DNA of 64,000 nucleotides from Isoetes taiwanensis (lineage: Eukaryota; Streptophyta; Lycopodiopsida; Isoetales; Isoetaceae): assembly GCA_021234155.1 (NCBI GenBank), contig JAJEKV010000028.1, forward strand, positions 8,816,134 through 8,880,133. Reading direction: 5' to 3'. This document shows, piece by piece, positions 33,994 to 45,308 of the stretch (the stretch's first letter is position 1; every line of letters starts with the position of its first letter). The position numbers and the translations under genes are program-made. The notes beneath the pieces were generated by a model. It was given only the letters and a program-made list of their open reading frames with translations, ran no database searches and was not told where the DNA came from.

Positions 33994-34353
33994 TCAGATT
34001 GCCCCACTTGCCAACACAACCAGCCTAGGTTTAGATTTGACAGACTTCAGCTTCAACATTTCTACCATCCTTGGTGAACCAAAGTTGTGGGTGCTCCCCG
34101 TGTCTATCAATACTAAGAAATACTTGGTTCTGACTTTTCCAATCGTTGAGATGACCTGATACTGGCTCTCAGCATTCTCAGAGTCAATGGCGGCAAAAAT
34201 GTGGCACTCACTCTGGATGTAATCACGCGCCTCTTCTTCATCAATTTTTGGGGATGTCTCCCATCCTCTTAGCTTTGCTAGCGCGGCGTTGAAAGGGGCA
34301 ATTGTGTGTCCAATGCCCTGGCTAGAAGCACCTGAAGCACAACTACTTTTCAA
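33994..34353 (-). pseudogene. gypsy 1 aspartic protease
   Basis: IDTGSTHNFGSP carries the catalytic Asp-Thr-Gly. The segment upstream (KVRTKYFLVL) and downstream (LVVLASGAI) fits a retropepsin-like fold. Protease matures the polyprotein. It is out of frame with the RT remnants. Confidence 0.75.
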
Positions 34354-34653
34354 TACATTCTTGCCTCTTCTCCTTGGGAATGAACTGTAAGAACTACTTT
34401 ACTGCTTTGGAGTAGTTTGAACTAGCTACTTGCTCTTTGTCCCCGAAGCTGACTTGCTTCTTGTCCTGCTTGCCCAATGACTCGCTTTCCCTTGCATTCC
34501 CTTGCTTTCCATAGTTTGCATTGTACTGAGGTCTAGCAGCTGCCAAGCTTGTTGCTCTTGGGCTATAGCTTCCCGTGGCTTTCAGCTTCCCGTGGCTTTT
34601 CCCTTGTCCGGATAGTACTGTTGCCTCTGTCCGCCATCCTGGAGACCCGTTCC

Positions 34654-35689
34654 CTATAAGCTCACGGCCTTAGACTCTGCTTCCGATACTGTTTTGGGGT
34701 TTATGGCTCTCACAAGCTTCCTGATCTCGTCACTCAAGCCTTCAATGTACCCCTCTACTGCGTGTCTTTCGCTCAATTTTGACACATAGAGTCTCAACCT
34801 CATGAACTCTTCGGTGTACTTCTGGACGGTCTTATTGCCCTGCTCCCACCTGTAAAATTGTTGCATCATGTGGCACTTGTGTTCTCTTGGTACGTAATGA
34901 CGCTTAAAAGACGTGGAGAACTTCTTGGATCTGCAGCTATCTCTGCTTAACCCATGGGCTTTGGAATAGCTTTTCCACCAAATTCTAGCTGCTCCCTTAT
35001 CATACGATAAGCATTCCCGTACTCTTTCATTTCGTCCAACCAAGCCTCGGAATCCATTCCAGACCTGTTGTCTTCTAAGAACTATTCCAGCTTCCTTGCT
35101 CTTCCACACATTGCTCAGTGTGGAGTCGACTTTCTTCTGGTAGTCAGCTTCAATCCTTCACCTATGGTTGGGACCCTCTCGGTGATCTTGCCGATTGTTG
35201 TCCTGCTCCTCAAACTCGGAGTCGGAGTCAGTGCTAGAGTTGGAGGAATCTGTGCTAGGGAATCTCCTTCTTCGGTTCCTCTTCTTTGCCTTGTCTGTTT
35301 TGCCAGCAGGTGTTTCGGGTAAGTTGAACATTCTGGTCTAGTGCAATTGCTGCCCTCCCTGCCAGCAAGGCTCTTTTCTTGTGGATGTCTGATCTCATTT
35401 GCGATATCTCCTCTTCTGGGGTTGGTGCTTCGAACTCTTGGAACAGGTTCCTTGGCTGAAACTGTCTTGCGGGTGTCTGCTCGTCCTGAGGTTGTCGATC
35501 TTGTTCTACATTCCTGGGTGCTGTAACTGCATACAAAACTAAGAAGGAGAAATCGATGCTAAAATAATAGTGGGTTCCCTCGGCCTGCTCCAACTGATCT
35601 GCTCCAACTATATGCTCCACACTGGTTTGTTCCCACCTGTATGCTCCAACTGGTCTGCTCCAACTATCTCCTCCAACTAGCTGTCTCAA
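34654..35689 (-). pseudogene. gypsy 1 gag
   Basis: The N-terminal segment at 35255-35689 is Gln/Glu-rich (EFEAPTPEEEISQMRSDI). The retrotransposon gag domain at 34654-35109 shows ARIWWKSYSK, FSTSFKRHYVPREH, FYRWEQGNKTVQKYTEEFMRL and YIEGLSDEIRKLV. The two parts are in different frames. The zinc-knuckle region downstream (34380-34650) is too decayed to read. Confidence 0.8.
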
Positions 35690-35740
35690 AAACTACTGCT
35701 CAAAGGTGCTTCGGCTGTGGCCCGACACCAATTTTTGTAT

Positions 35741-37540
35741 AAAACAGTAAAATTATTGATATAAATACAAAGCTTTTTAGTGTGTGTTAGTAAGAGGGAC
35801 TATGATCCCAGAATTGATGTATTAAGTATAGTCTAACATATTAGCGGGCAACTTATAATGTATGACTCGTATCGATTAGTGAAACACACAAACAATTAGT
35901 TGATGCACATGGATAGACACAATATGGTCATGAAGTATAGGTCATAACAATAATACGGGCATGTCTTAAACGATCTAACACGGAGAAAGAATATTCATAG
36001 GAGGAATACAATATGGCCATAGAATATAGAGTTAATATTTGATGGCCACTGAATAGATAGCTTTAACTAGAAAATGCAGAACAACTATGAAAAGGGATAA
36101 ACATACTTAGAATGCTACTCGAAAATTAGAACACAAATATGAAAGGAGGGGTCAGCAGAAGGAGAGAAGGTAAATACATAAATGGGCAGACTGCTACACT
36201 GAAACGACAGGTTTATTAACTACATGGAGGAAGAACGAAGCCCACCAAGGGTTGGCTAAAATCCTTAGGTAAAGACGTCACCCGCATGGCCATGAAGACA
36301 AATGAAAAAGCAGGGTACCGGAAAATTAAAGAACATTTTAAATCTATAGGATGGCTACATATCCAAGTGTCACCCAGCTGGTAGTCATCTTGTATAAAGA
36401 GACTCGCGGGTATCACACAAGTTCGATGATCTGCCCAGTCTATTCTATTCTATATCCACTCTGGAGGATTCCATGCCCCACTTGATATCACCTTTTATTA
36501 TGGAAAGGCTGGAACCCATATTTTTCCCCATTCAAGAGCTTGATCGATGTTTCTCTACATGGCTACAATGATCTGCGTCCACAACATTGTAAGTACAATA
36601 GTTATTGGAGTATCAATGTGATCATAGTGTACTGACTATCACGCAAAATCAAAGTGTTGTTATTGAGTTGATATCTCAATTAAGTCTGACACCTCCAACA
36701 CCTTTATAGCATTTGAATGGGATCTACATCGGGCTTCTCTTAGCCAAGCTAGTATTAAGCAATTGGATTGAACATGTATGCAAATTTATGTGAAAACTGC
36801 TTTTATTGTAGGACTTGAAAATGTTAGAATGCTACAACTAACTACATATGACTATGACTCTCATATGCATACAATATGTTGTTGGATAGTTAACAAATTA
36901 TGGCAAGCAAATTAGCAGATTCTCTAAGAAAAGACATTGACATTAATAATATTAAATACCTGATTTCTCGCAGCAAGTGTAAATGTAGCCCATAGCAGTT
37001 TTGTCATAAGATCAGCATCAAATGCATCCATTAAACTATCCCAAATAGATTTATTCCCAAAGGCAAATCCAAATGCTTATAGATGGAGGCATAAAATGCT
37101 AAGCATCTGCATATTACTTCACAAGTCGGTTTTAGCAAATATTTTCTGTTCATATGAGTATGTGATTGTTTTATTACTCAACTGCCTTTATTATTTGCTT
37201 TTTCTTGAGTGCCAACGCTTTTATAGGTACTAATTATTTTCAACTCATTTAGGACTGCATTTCGCTTTCGCCCAGTGGAGTCTCAGCCATGTGTAGTATC
37301 TGGAGGAAAAATTTCTCTATCCGTAATTCTTATCTAAACATAAATTATGTAGGTGCAGTTTTCCAAAAAAAGTTTTGTCTTTCCATTCTAATTTTCTTAT
37401 TCTCATTTCGTAACACCAGATTGTGCTTACTTATTCTCATTTCGTATTTGGTGTTATTTTCTTTATTGTGGCTATTATATGCTACTTTAGAAGTAGTTTG
37501 AAGAGTATTAGTGGTGGAATGCACGATAGTATCTAGAATT
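35741..37540. other. gene-free stretch
   Basis: AT-rich, with no motif or repeat structure that I could support. If gypsy 1 kept a 5' LTR it should lie here, but no match to the left flank was seen. Confidence 0.4.
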
Positions 37541-37547
37541 CTATCCC

Positions 37548-38246
37548 TTGATATCATGTAGTAAATGTGTAGCCCTCCGAAAGCCTTGGAGGAAAGACAA
37601 AGGGGATTATTACAGCAGACACAAGAGGCATTCCTGTCATATGCACGATGTAGTAACACACTCTAAAGTGTTTATCAATGTGTGTGTTAGTAGAACAGGA
37701 TCTGTGCATGATTTCAATCAGTTCAAGAAGAATCTATTGTATAAGAGGCTAGCATCAAAGCAGATTTTGCAGGAACCTACTGTCCAAATGACTGGAAAAA
37801 AGATTAACAGGAGTGGTGAAATACTGGATGCAGAGGTGACAGTTACTATTCCACCAATGCTTTTAGGGGATTCCGCATATCCAAGAAGAAGGTTCTTGAT
37901 GAAGGTATTTCCAGATGGCACAGGGGCTTCTGGCAGATTCAACAAGAGGATTTGCAAGGGCAGAGTTTGTGTAGAGAATGGATTTGGCATAGTAAAAGAG
38001 AAGTTCAGGATCCTAAAGGCTTTGCCTATTTATGTTGGCAGGGCAGCCAAGATTATTCATGCAGCATGTGTTTTATGGAATTTCTGCATTATGGAGGACT
38101 TAGAATTGGAAATGTTGCCCTTGGAAGCAGAACTGCCAGATATAAACTATTATGAAACTGAAGACATGAACAAGAAATTGAAGAAGGAAGGAGACTTGAT
38201 AAGATATGTCATCTTCCAAAATAGAGATGGCAAAAACTTAATTTGA
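37548..38246 (+). pseudogene. PIF/Harbinger transposase, C-terminal half
   Basis: About 230 codons without a stop. KPWRKDKGDYYSRHKRHS and VFINVCVSRTGSVHDFNQF are the segment following the first catalytic Asp in this family. LLGDSAYP carries the second Asp, and RVCVENGFGIVKEKFRIL the catalytic Glu. The C-terminus shows AACVLWNFCIM. The first Asp is absent and is found instead in the minus-strand half at 25667-26532. The frame starts in a sequence (AAATGTGTAG/CCCTCC) that could be an intron acceptor. The C-terminal half itself looks undamaged. Confidence 0.85.
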
Positions 38247-38374
38247 TTCTTTCATTCAAAAACTTATATCTGTACGGAATGTGAATGTTATTCCATTTGT
38301 TAACATTAATAGATATCCGACATCCCAATTCTGGTCCATTTTTGTGTTGAGTTCAGTGATGTCTTTTACATAAT

Positions 38375-38749
38375 GCAGTTCAGATTTAAGATTTCAAAAC
38401 AGAGCATAAGTTTTAAGTACCAAGTTTGTGAAGCTGTATGAACTAAACCATGAATGATTAATCAAACAATGAATTAGTTAATTCTGTCAATGAACAACTA
38501 CAGCAGTTCAGATTTAAGATTGCAAAACATAGCATACGTTTTAAGTACCAAGTTATATGAACTAAACCATGAATGAATAACTAAACAATCAATGTGTTAA
38601 TTCTCTCAATGAACAACTACAGCAGTTCAAATTTAAGATTGCAAAACATAGCATAAGTTTTAAGTACCAAGTTATATGAAATAAACCATGAATGAATAAC
38701 TAAACAATGAATGTGTTAATTCTGTCAATGAACAACTACAGCAGTTCAT
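38375..38749. repeat. three-unit tandem repeat, 119-128 bp
   Basis: Units begin GCAGTTCAGATTTAAGATT at 38375, 38503 and 38622, with a truncated fourth start at 38741. All contain TTTTAAGTACCAAG, AAACCATGAATGA and CAATGAACAACTACA. Confidence 0.9.
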
Positions 38750-39416
38750 ATTATTTCCTTTCATTGTAATAACACTACAGTGCAGACATTAAACAACCAT
38801 TAGAGATCACAGATTATTAGCATTACAGAGTAGAGAAGTACAAAAGATAATAAACAGATTATTTTTTATTAATATCAAATGTGTTACATGAACTCATTTC
38901 CAATAGAAGAGTACAAACTTCTTGACTAGAATCTGTCACAGAAATGCATGTGATCCCTGAAATGCTAAAGATTAAGATCTAAACATTGCATGTCGTCAAA
39001 ACCTTCATCATTCTCGTCTTCTTAACCTGTAAGAATCATATTCAACAAAACATGAGAACCTAAACTACATTTTAGTTAAAAGGAAAGACAACTCAAGTCA
39101 GGATTATCCATTTCCGAGAAAGCAAAATGTATTCATATGTCAAGGTTTACAAAAAATACGATTTTTCATGGTGTACACAAAAGACCTGTGGCCGGTTCCA
39201 TATCATACATTGCTAGAAAAAACCTTCAACAAACAAAAAAGAAAAATCGGCTGAGTTTTAGAGTAGGCACAAGGTAAATGGCTACTTCACATGAAAAAGC
39301 TATTCCGGGCAATTTTCACAGGTTACAGATGGGATTCAGACCTCCCAAAGACACCACCTTCCATGATGTTTCACGTGGATGAGCTCCACATGTGTTTCTA
39401 CTGGAAAGGAGCTTGC

Positions 39417-39680
39417 TCAGCCCATGCAATCAACTCGAACTCCACAAAAACTTCCTCCATATATAGACATGTTCTTTGTCATTTGGCATATGCTTTCTGT
39501 CATTGTAGCCATTGATTGAGCAATCTTCAAAGTATTAGCTGATCTCATGGACTTCAACTCCCTGATCAATTCATGTTTTTTAACAGATTCTTCCTTCATG
39601 AAATCAAGCTTCCCTTTTTCATTCATTTCATTTCTCTATTGTACCTCCAATTTATCTCCCTATTGTTTGGATGCGTCTCA
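39417..39680 (-). pseudogene. possible PIF/Harbinger Myb-like partner protein, C-terminus
   Basis: A minus-strand frame with KLDFMKEESVKKHELIRELKS and MATMTESICQMTKNM resembles the Glu/Lys-rich coiled C-terminus of the Myb/SANT-like protein that PIF/Harbinger elements encode beside their transposase. It lies 1.2 kb downstream of the transposase C-terminal half and is convergent with it, a common arrangement. No Myb domain is readable upstream (39.8-40.1 kb). The family is inferred from composition and position. Confidence 0.35.
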
Positions 39681-40590
39681 TCTCAAACGAGTGAAATTAG
39701 AATACAATAAAGTGCTCCTATTTTTTCTTGTCTTCAATCTCGGTAGTCTCTTGCTTGATTTCGATAGAGATATTGTAAGCCTATTATGTTAGAAGCAGTC
39801 TCTACTTTCGTTATGTGTCTAAGTTCCATTTCAATCTTCAGGTTCATTGAGTGAAGCAACAATAAGCACTGAGAGTTGTAGCCAATTGATTTCGTTGAAA
39901 AGCAAAACCATGCAATTTGCAGAAGTTTAATTCGTACACAACAAAATCTAAATCTAAAAAAGCATCATCACTTTCTTCATTGCCTCTACTTCGCAGCCTT
40001 GAATTACCTTTTAACAAAATGCTACATGAGACAAATCTTTGGTACACACGCATCTTTTTTTAAAAAGGTAGATTTATGTTTTCTTATGTATGCCCTAAAT
40101 GCTCCAACAACATAAGCTATTGCCTTAAACAATGTTATAACAATCTCGCAAGGATACACACATGCCTGAAAGGATATAAGTTCTTTCAAATTTAGTTATT
40201 AATGACAAGAACAAATATTTATCTGCAATATGTTGTGTTACATATTGCAATATCAAGTACATCAGTATCCATTACTGCAAGCATATTGTTCTGAAAGAAA
40301 AAAATATCATAATGGAAGTTTCAGTTCCATAATATTCTTAGATTTGAATTAGACATATTACAGGTTGTAGATTAGCTCATCACTATCTGGAGTTCTTTCG
40401 TACCAAATGAGAATTGATGTGTGAACGCCGAAGCCAAACATAATTGCGTTGAAAAGAAAAGAAATATTTATTGTACACAAGAAATACAAGAAGAAGGGCA
40501 GGTTCAAATGCATTAGTCGAAGACTAGCATTGAAGCAGAATGCTTTTGCAATATTGGAACTTCCCAATATATAGTACCCCTAGCTTGTTG

Positions 40591-40888
40591 ATCACTTGGT
40601 TGTCATGCATAATGCTACAATAATTATTATAACGACGGTATCATGTTTATTGAAGTCTAGGATGTGCATCAAGGCGGTCATAGCTTTAAGTCCTCCAAGT
40701 GATGTATGACATCTCATATGATCATGACACCTATTCTATTATCACTTGGTTGTGATGCATAATGCTACAATAATTGTTATGATGATGGTAGCATGTTTAT
40801 TGAAGCCTATGTGCATCAAGGCGGTCGTAGCTTTAATTCCTCCAAGTGATGTATGAGATCTCATATGATCATGACACCTATTCTATAT
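40591..40888. repeat. 150-bp tandem duplication
   Basis: ATCACTTGGTTGTSATGCAT starts both 40591 and 40741; both units contain GTGCATCAAGGCGGTC and CTCATATGATCATGACACC. The right end touches the gypsy 2 chromodomain remnant. Confidence 0.9.
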
Positions 40889-42035
40889 ATATGTAATCAA
40901 GATACCGACGATGAAAATTCTCAGTAGGTTCCCAAGCTTGATCACTGGGTATGTAACCCAACCAATCCATGAGATAATGTATTTTGTTATGCATGATCTT
41001 AGAATCCAAAATAGCTTCAACCTCATACTCTGAACCAGCAATGAGCAACTGCAAGTGGAGGATGAACAAATCAAGCTAAAATTGAGCTAGATGCATAGGG
41101 CTTCACAAATGAGGCATGAAGGACTGGATAAGAGCAATGTCATTTATTTGGGAAGAAATCACGAATGGGCCAAGATGTTGATGATCCAGCTTGTCATATG
41201 GCCTGGTTGAATTCACATCAGGCCGCAACAGGCATACACAATCTCCAACACAAAACTTAGGTACCTTTGAGAAAGAATCGAGTCAACGAAGATTTGCAGC
41301 CAGTTTGCTGATGCCTAGGCACTATGCAAATGGTGAGCAAGCTCGGCCTAAAGTCCTAGAAGTTGGACTAGATACTCTACTGCAAGTTTCCTAGAGACTT
41401 GGATTTTGGAAATATAGTCAAGCGAGGCAAAGAAGGAAGCATGCTCAATAGAAGAATGTGCCGCATTGTTGTAAGCAAACTCCACAAAATGCAAAAAGCC
41501 GACCAATCATCCTGTTGATTGAAGGCATTGCTCCAAAGTCTGGTTGATGCTCTTTGTTTGGCCATCACTCTTGGGATGATAGCTTGAGAAGAGCTTGCAA
41601 GAAATTTTGAACAACTTGAACAAGTGCTTCTAAAACTTCAAAACAAGATGTGACCCATGATCACTAATGATGTTATCTGGAAAATCATGATATTGTAAAT
41701 ACTTTGCGATTAACCAGATATGTTGTCTCCTTGCTGCTAATAGTTTTTGTGCATGGAACAAAGTGTGCCATCTTAGGGCTCCGATCATCCACCACAGTAA
41801 GAATGGCATCAAAACCTTGGATTATGGAAGATATATAATGAAGAGCAAAAGAAATGGATTTCAATGGATCTTCTGGAACCGGCAATGGCTAAGCAATCCA
41901 TATGAGCAATGTCAAGGCCCTAGTGCGAACGAAATCCTCAAAGAAAACTACAAAGCTAAGGCCACCAATACTCCCGAACAACCAACTCGAAAGTTTTAAG
42001 GACTCCAAAATGTCCAACCATGTATGTGTCATGGC
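40878..42035 (-). pseudogene. gypsy 2 integrase core and chromodomain (left part)
   Basis: Minus-strand remnants in several frames. KTFELVVREYWWP is the end of the zinc region. PLKSISFALHYIS, ILTVVDDRSPKMAHFVPC and IISDHGSHLVLKF are the integrase core, with its Asp retained in DHG. SYHPKSDGQTKSINQTLEQ follows, in which the catalytic Glu of the usual DGQTE is Lys. EFAYNNAAHSS comes next, then a chromodomain at 40878-41050 (YEVEAILDSKIMHNKIHYLM and WLGYIPSDQAWEPTENF). It is clearly dead and older than copia 2, which splits it at 42040. Confidence 0.8.
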
Positions 42036-42040
42036 AGTAC

Positions 42041-42595
42041 TGTTGGAGTAAGTTCATGTTAAGCAGTGCTAGCCTAAGAGTATATAGGGGAAGGCACCAC
42101 AGAAATTCTGTGTTTGCGTGAGTTAAATTCTATACGGTGCCTGGTATAACCTATACTCTAAATATGGTTGTTAAACCATTGAAATGATTAAGGGGCATAC
42201 AATATATATATATGGCAATAAGAAATTACACGAGTTGCCAATTAGGGTTGGAGCCAAATTGGCATTCAAACTGTCGGTCTGCCATAGCGGCCAGATCGAT
42301 TGTAAATAAATCAAGAAGAACAGTTAAGGCTTGTATTCATCGATTGCAGAATGAATCATTGAAGCAGACTTCGATTCGGAAAGGTTTGAGCCATGCCATT
42401 TTGGATTTGGTCAACGGATAGTCAAAATATGGTCAATACCTTTTCTACAATGAAGTTACTGTAGCAGGCAATAGTCGAATTGTATTGTGAATAATGACCT
42501 TGTATTTTTGAAGCTTGAAATTCATACAATCATTGTCATTAAATATTGCTAGCATTGTTCTAATAAGTAAATATCTATAGTTTATTTTTCCTTCA
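42041..42595 (+). repeat. copia 2 5' LTR
   Basis: 555 bp, TGTTGGAGTAAG to TTTTTCCTTCA. It contains the TATATATATATGG stretch, a plausible TATA region, near 42205. Confidence 0.93.
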
Positions 42596-42612
42596 TTGGT
42601 ATCGGAGCTCAT
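42596..42612 (+). other. copia 2 primer binding site
   Basis: TTGGTATCGGAGCTCAT, one base from the tRNA-iMet site TGGTATCAGAGC. Confidence 0.85.
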
Positions 42613-42618
42613 GCTAAT

Positions 42619-43232
42619 ATGGCTGCACGTTTTGGAGCAAATCTTCTCAATGCTATAGATGTTTACAAAGGTGAAGGGGGATTCCAGATTTGGAAGCAAA
42701 GTATCAGACAAGTTCTTGAGGTTGAAAATTTATGGTATCTAATAGATGAAAATGGTGTTAGACGTGTCAGTACAAATGTTATTGCAAGGGGAACAAGTTC
42801 AAGTTCTACTGCTGAAGGTTCAACTACTGGTGGAGGTTCTGGGGGATCTGTGGCAACAACAATTACCTCAGAAATAAGTAATGAAAGTTTAAATATCATG
42901 GAAGCTCAGGCAATTATTACCTGCAAAGTTGGTTCAGTTATCAAGCTGAAGTTAAGAGGTATGTCACCAAAGGAGATGTGGGAATATATGGTAAGGAATT
43001 ATGAGGTTAAAACATCCTCTCAGATTGATGTTCTAGAAAAACAGTTAAGAAAACTAAAGCTTCATGACAGGGATAATATAACAGAGTTCTTTGAAAAAAT
43101 TGACTCTATCATTGCAGATTTAGAGGGTGCTGGTGTCATCTTAAATGAACAGTACCAACGCTTGGCCATATCCAGAGCTATTTCTCATAATACTCAGTTA
43201 GCCACACTGCTGAGAAATGTGGCAAAATCTAA
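42619..43232 (+). pseudogene. copia 2 gag, N-terminal part
   Basis: The frame starts at the ATG at 42619, 7 bp after the primer site. It shows FQIWKQSIRQVLEVENLW, a Ser/Gly-rich loop, EAQAIITCKVGSVIKLKL, EMWEYMVRNYEV, LEKQLRKLKLHD and ITEFFEKIDSIIADLEGAG, a gag of the UBN2 type. The frame then runs into the inserted LINE at VAKSKE. Gag forms the virus-like particle that holds the element RNA. Confidence 0.85.
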
Positions 43233-44361
43233 GGAGCATGCCATACATGCGGGCTTGGGATCATGTGCGTGTGCTCTTCCAGCTAGATTATACCTCAGTT
43301 TATCACCACTCTTCTCCTTTCTTGTGGGTTCCTCTACCCCCTGCGCACTTGCCCTTGGCTGCCACCGTGCATGCTCGGACGCAGGCCCGTTGGAGGCGAG
43401 CTGCTGTGCTCACCTTGGAGGATTGGTATTGGGGTGGTCAGCTAGCTTCGTGGGAGTTCTTTTCGAGCTCGCCAGCCTTGAGGGGCGTGGAGGGCTATCC
43501 GGGAACAAGTGGCGGGAGTATTACGCTACACATACCTATAGTCCCTCGGGATGATGTGGTGGTGCGGGGTTTGAAAGGTTCATCCGGATGTTGTGTCTTC
43601 TTGTTTTTGTGCGGTCTTGTTACACAGTGCTGGCTATTCATGACACTTTGCCCTTTGCCGAGGCAAGTGGTCTCGCGGCTTAGGGTTCTCGATGGCGTTG
43701 GTTTGGGCGTGGACATGGAGCTCACTTCCTCCACCGGAAGGTTAGGGTGCTTCGGTGGCGGTGGTGCACCGCTATATCGGGGTGAATGCCCTTGTGAGTC
43801 GGGTTTAGGCGGGTGTGAGCCCTCTCGCCCTTGTTGTGGCCTTCATCGTGAGACTGTGGAGCATTATGCGGTTTTATGCCCTCATTTGCGGGCTGCCCGG
43901 GATTGGGTTAGGGCTTTGTTTTGGTGAGATTGACTAGCCGCCAGATTGCCGCCGCGGCGTATCCTGGTGCTTGGCCGCTCTTGCGGCAGCAGGCCTTGCA
44001 TCTGTGCGTGGCTTGGTTGGTGTGGTTGATTTGGAAGCGGCGACGGTTGTGGATCTTTCAGGGGATTCAGCAGCCTGCAGCCTCTCTGATTCCTCGACTC
44101 AGATACAAGCTATTTCAAAGCTTTCTGGTGTTCCCAGGATTAGTAGAGTGGAAGTTTGCCATTTGGCGGGACTTCTTGGGTGTTGTAGATGGTGATGGTC
44201 AGTTTGTACAGTAGTAGAGTTGCAGTTTTTCTGTGAGTTTGTTGTGGAGTGTCGAGGTATCGCTGTCTCTTTGGGGCAGTTCTCCTTCCTCCTCACTTGC
44301 TTTGTAACATTACCATTCTTTTAATATATTGATGACACAGTTCTTCAAAAAAAAAAAAAAA
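43233..44361 (+). mobile_element. LINE 3' fragment inserted in copia 2 gag
   Basis: GC-richer than its host. It encodes the C-terminus of a LINE ORF2: the zinc-binding CCGLHRETVEHYAVLC at about 43835-43885, then, after a frame change, LHLCVAWLVWLIWKRRR (about 44005). It is followed by a 3' UTR and a 15-base A-run at 44347-44361. The UTR block with TTGGGGCAGTTCTCC, TACCATTCTTTTAATATA and CAGTTCTTCAAAA recurs at 49210-49349. The 5' end at about 43233 is approximate. No target duplication was found, so the insertion may have deleted some gag sequence. Confidence 0.8.
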
Positions 44362-44765
44362 TTGTTAGAACTGAGTTTGAGCAGGGAGCCATGGGATAGG
44401 AGGAGGACGAACATACCACTGAAGTGCTTTTCATTGGAAAGTACAAAGGCAAGAAGAATAACAATAAAGATAAAATAGGGCCTTGCTATAATTGTAACAG
44501 TTATGGACATTTGAAAGCAGATTGTCCTAAGAATACAATGGAAATGGTGTGCTACAATTGTGAAGGAAAAGGCCATTTGGCCTCTAGTTGTCCTAGCCCC
44601 AGAGAACAAAATGCTAAAGACAGAGGCAGGGGTAAAGGATTCAGAGGGGGATATGCTGCAAGAGGCAGAGGAGCAGGAAGAGCAAATTCTTCAGTAAATA
44701 TTTCACAAGAAGCAAAGGGAGAAGAGGATGAACTAAATGAGGATGCTGAGGTATGTCCATTTTAA
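44362..44765 (+). pseudogene. copia 2 gag, C-terminal part with two zinc knuckles
   Basis: After the LINE the gag continues with two CX2CX4HX4C knuckles, CYNCNSYGHLKADC and CYNCEGKGHLASSC, and an RG-rich tail (GRGKGFRGGYAARGRG). Zinc knuckles bind the element RNA. A stop (TAG at 44397) and a further TAA at 44763 interrupt the frame. Confidence 0.85.
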
Positions 44766-45094
44766 TTATGGGTGAATGCATGCTACGGTGTACCACTTTT
44801 GGAACCCTCAAAAGTATCTTCACTGGGTACTTTTAAAACTGGTACTTTCTGTTTTTTCTTCCCATTAAAATCAATTCAAAACTTTTGAATTGAAGGTCAA
44901 TAACATGTCAATCTATAGTATTAGAGGATAACAATACTATTAGAGACTAAAATTAATGAATCAAATCTCAAGTTATTGTTTATTGAGACAATTATGCAAG
45001 TTCCCAGTACCCAGTGCTGGGTACTTTTTTGGGTAGTTTCGCACTCCCTAAAAAGAACTTTAGATGGTACACCCTAGCATGCTTTCACCCTTAT
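44766..45094. mobile_element. 321-bp MITE between gag and protease
   Basis: The termini at 44770 and 45090 form an inverted repeat GGGTGAAWGCATGCTASGG followed by TGTACCA (one or two mismatches over about 26 bp), with the 4-bp duplication TTAT on each side (44766-44769 and 45091-45094). Removing the element and one TTAT brings gag and protease back into one frame, with a single TAA at the join. This independently supports the boundaries. It is non-coding. The superfamily is uncertain because TTAT is not a classic target length. Confidence 0.8.
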
Positions 45095-45097
45095 GTA

Positions 45098-45300
45098 CCT
45101 TAACTAAAGATAACAATAACTCTAAGCTTATGATTTTAGATTCAGGAGCTGAGAGGACAGTAACATGCTCATCTAAACTTCTCAAGAACTGCAAAGGAAG
45201 GAATGGAGGACATGTGCAAATGGGAAATGGAGTACTTCAAGAAATAAAAAATTCAGGGATGCTGGAACTTTATGATCTTGATGAAAAGTAATCAGACTAG
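45098..45300 (+). pseudogene. copia 2 protease
   Basis: LMILDSGAERTVTCSSKLL has the catalytic Asp-Ser-Gly, followed by VQMGNGVLQEI. The frame ends at a stop at 45289, after which the next frame resumes with LVRNLISVCQLVDLGY. Confidence 0.8.
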
Positions 45301-45308
45301 AAGATGTC

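Larger units (their letters stand above)
30740..35740 (-). mobile_element. Ty3/gypsy chromovirus 1, degenerate
   Basis: A minus-strand element with gag, aspartic protease, RT, RNase H, integrase and a C-terminal chromodomain in that order, the layout of plant chromoviruses. Many frameshifts and stops. A possible primer site, TGGTGTCGGG on the minus strand, is at 35721-35730, next to the decayed start of the internal region. No LTR pair was confirmed. Confidence 0.85.

Noticed and set aside
29350-35760. LTR pair for gypsy 1
   Set aside because: Purine tract, AATAAA-like word and TTATCA/TATACA ends look suggestive, but the two flanks do not share a convincing stretch of identity.
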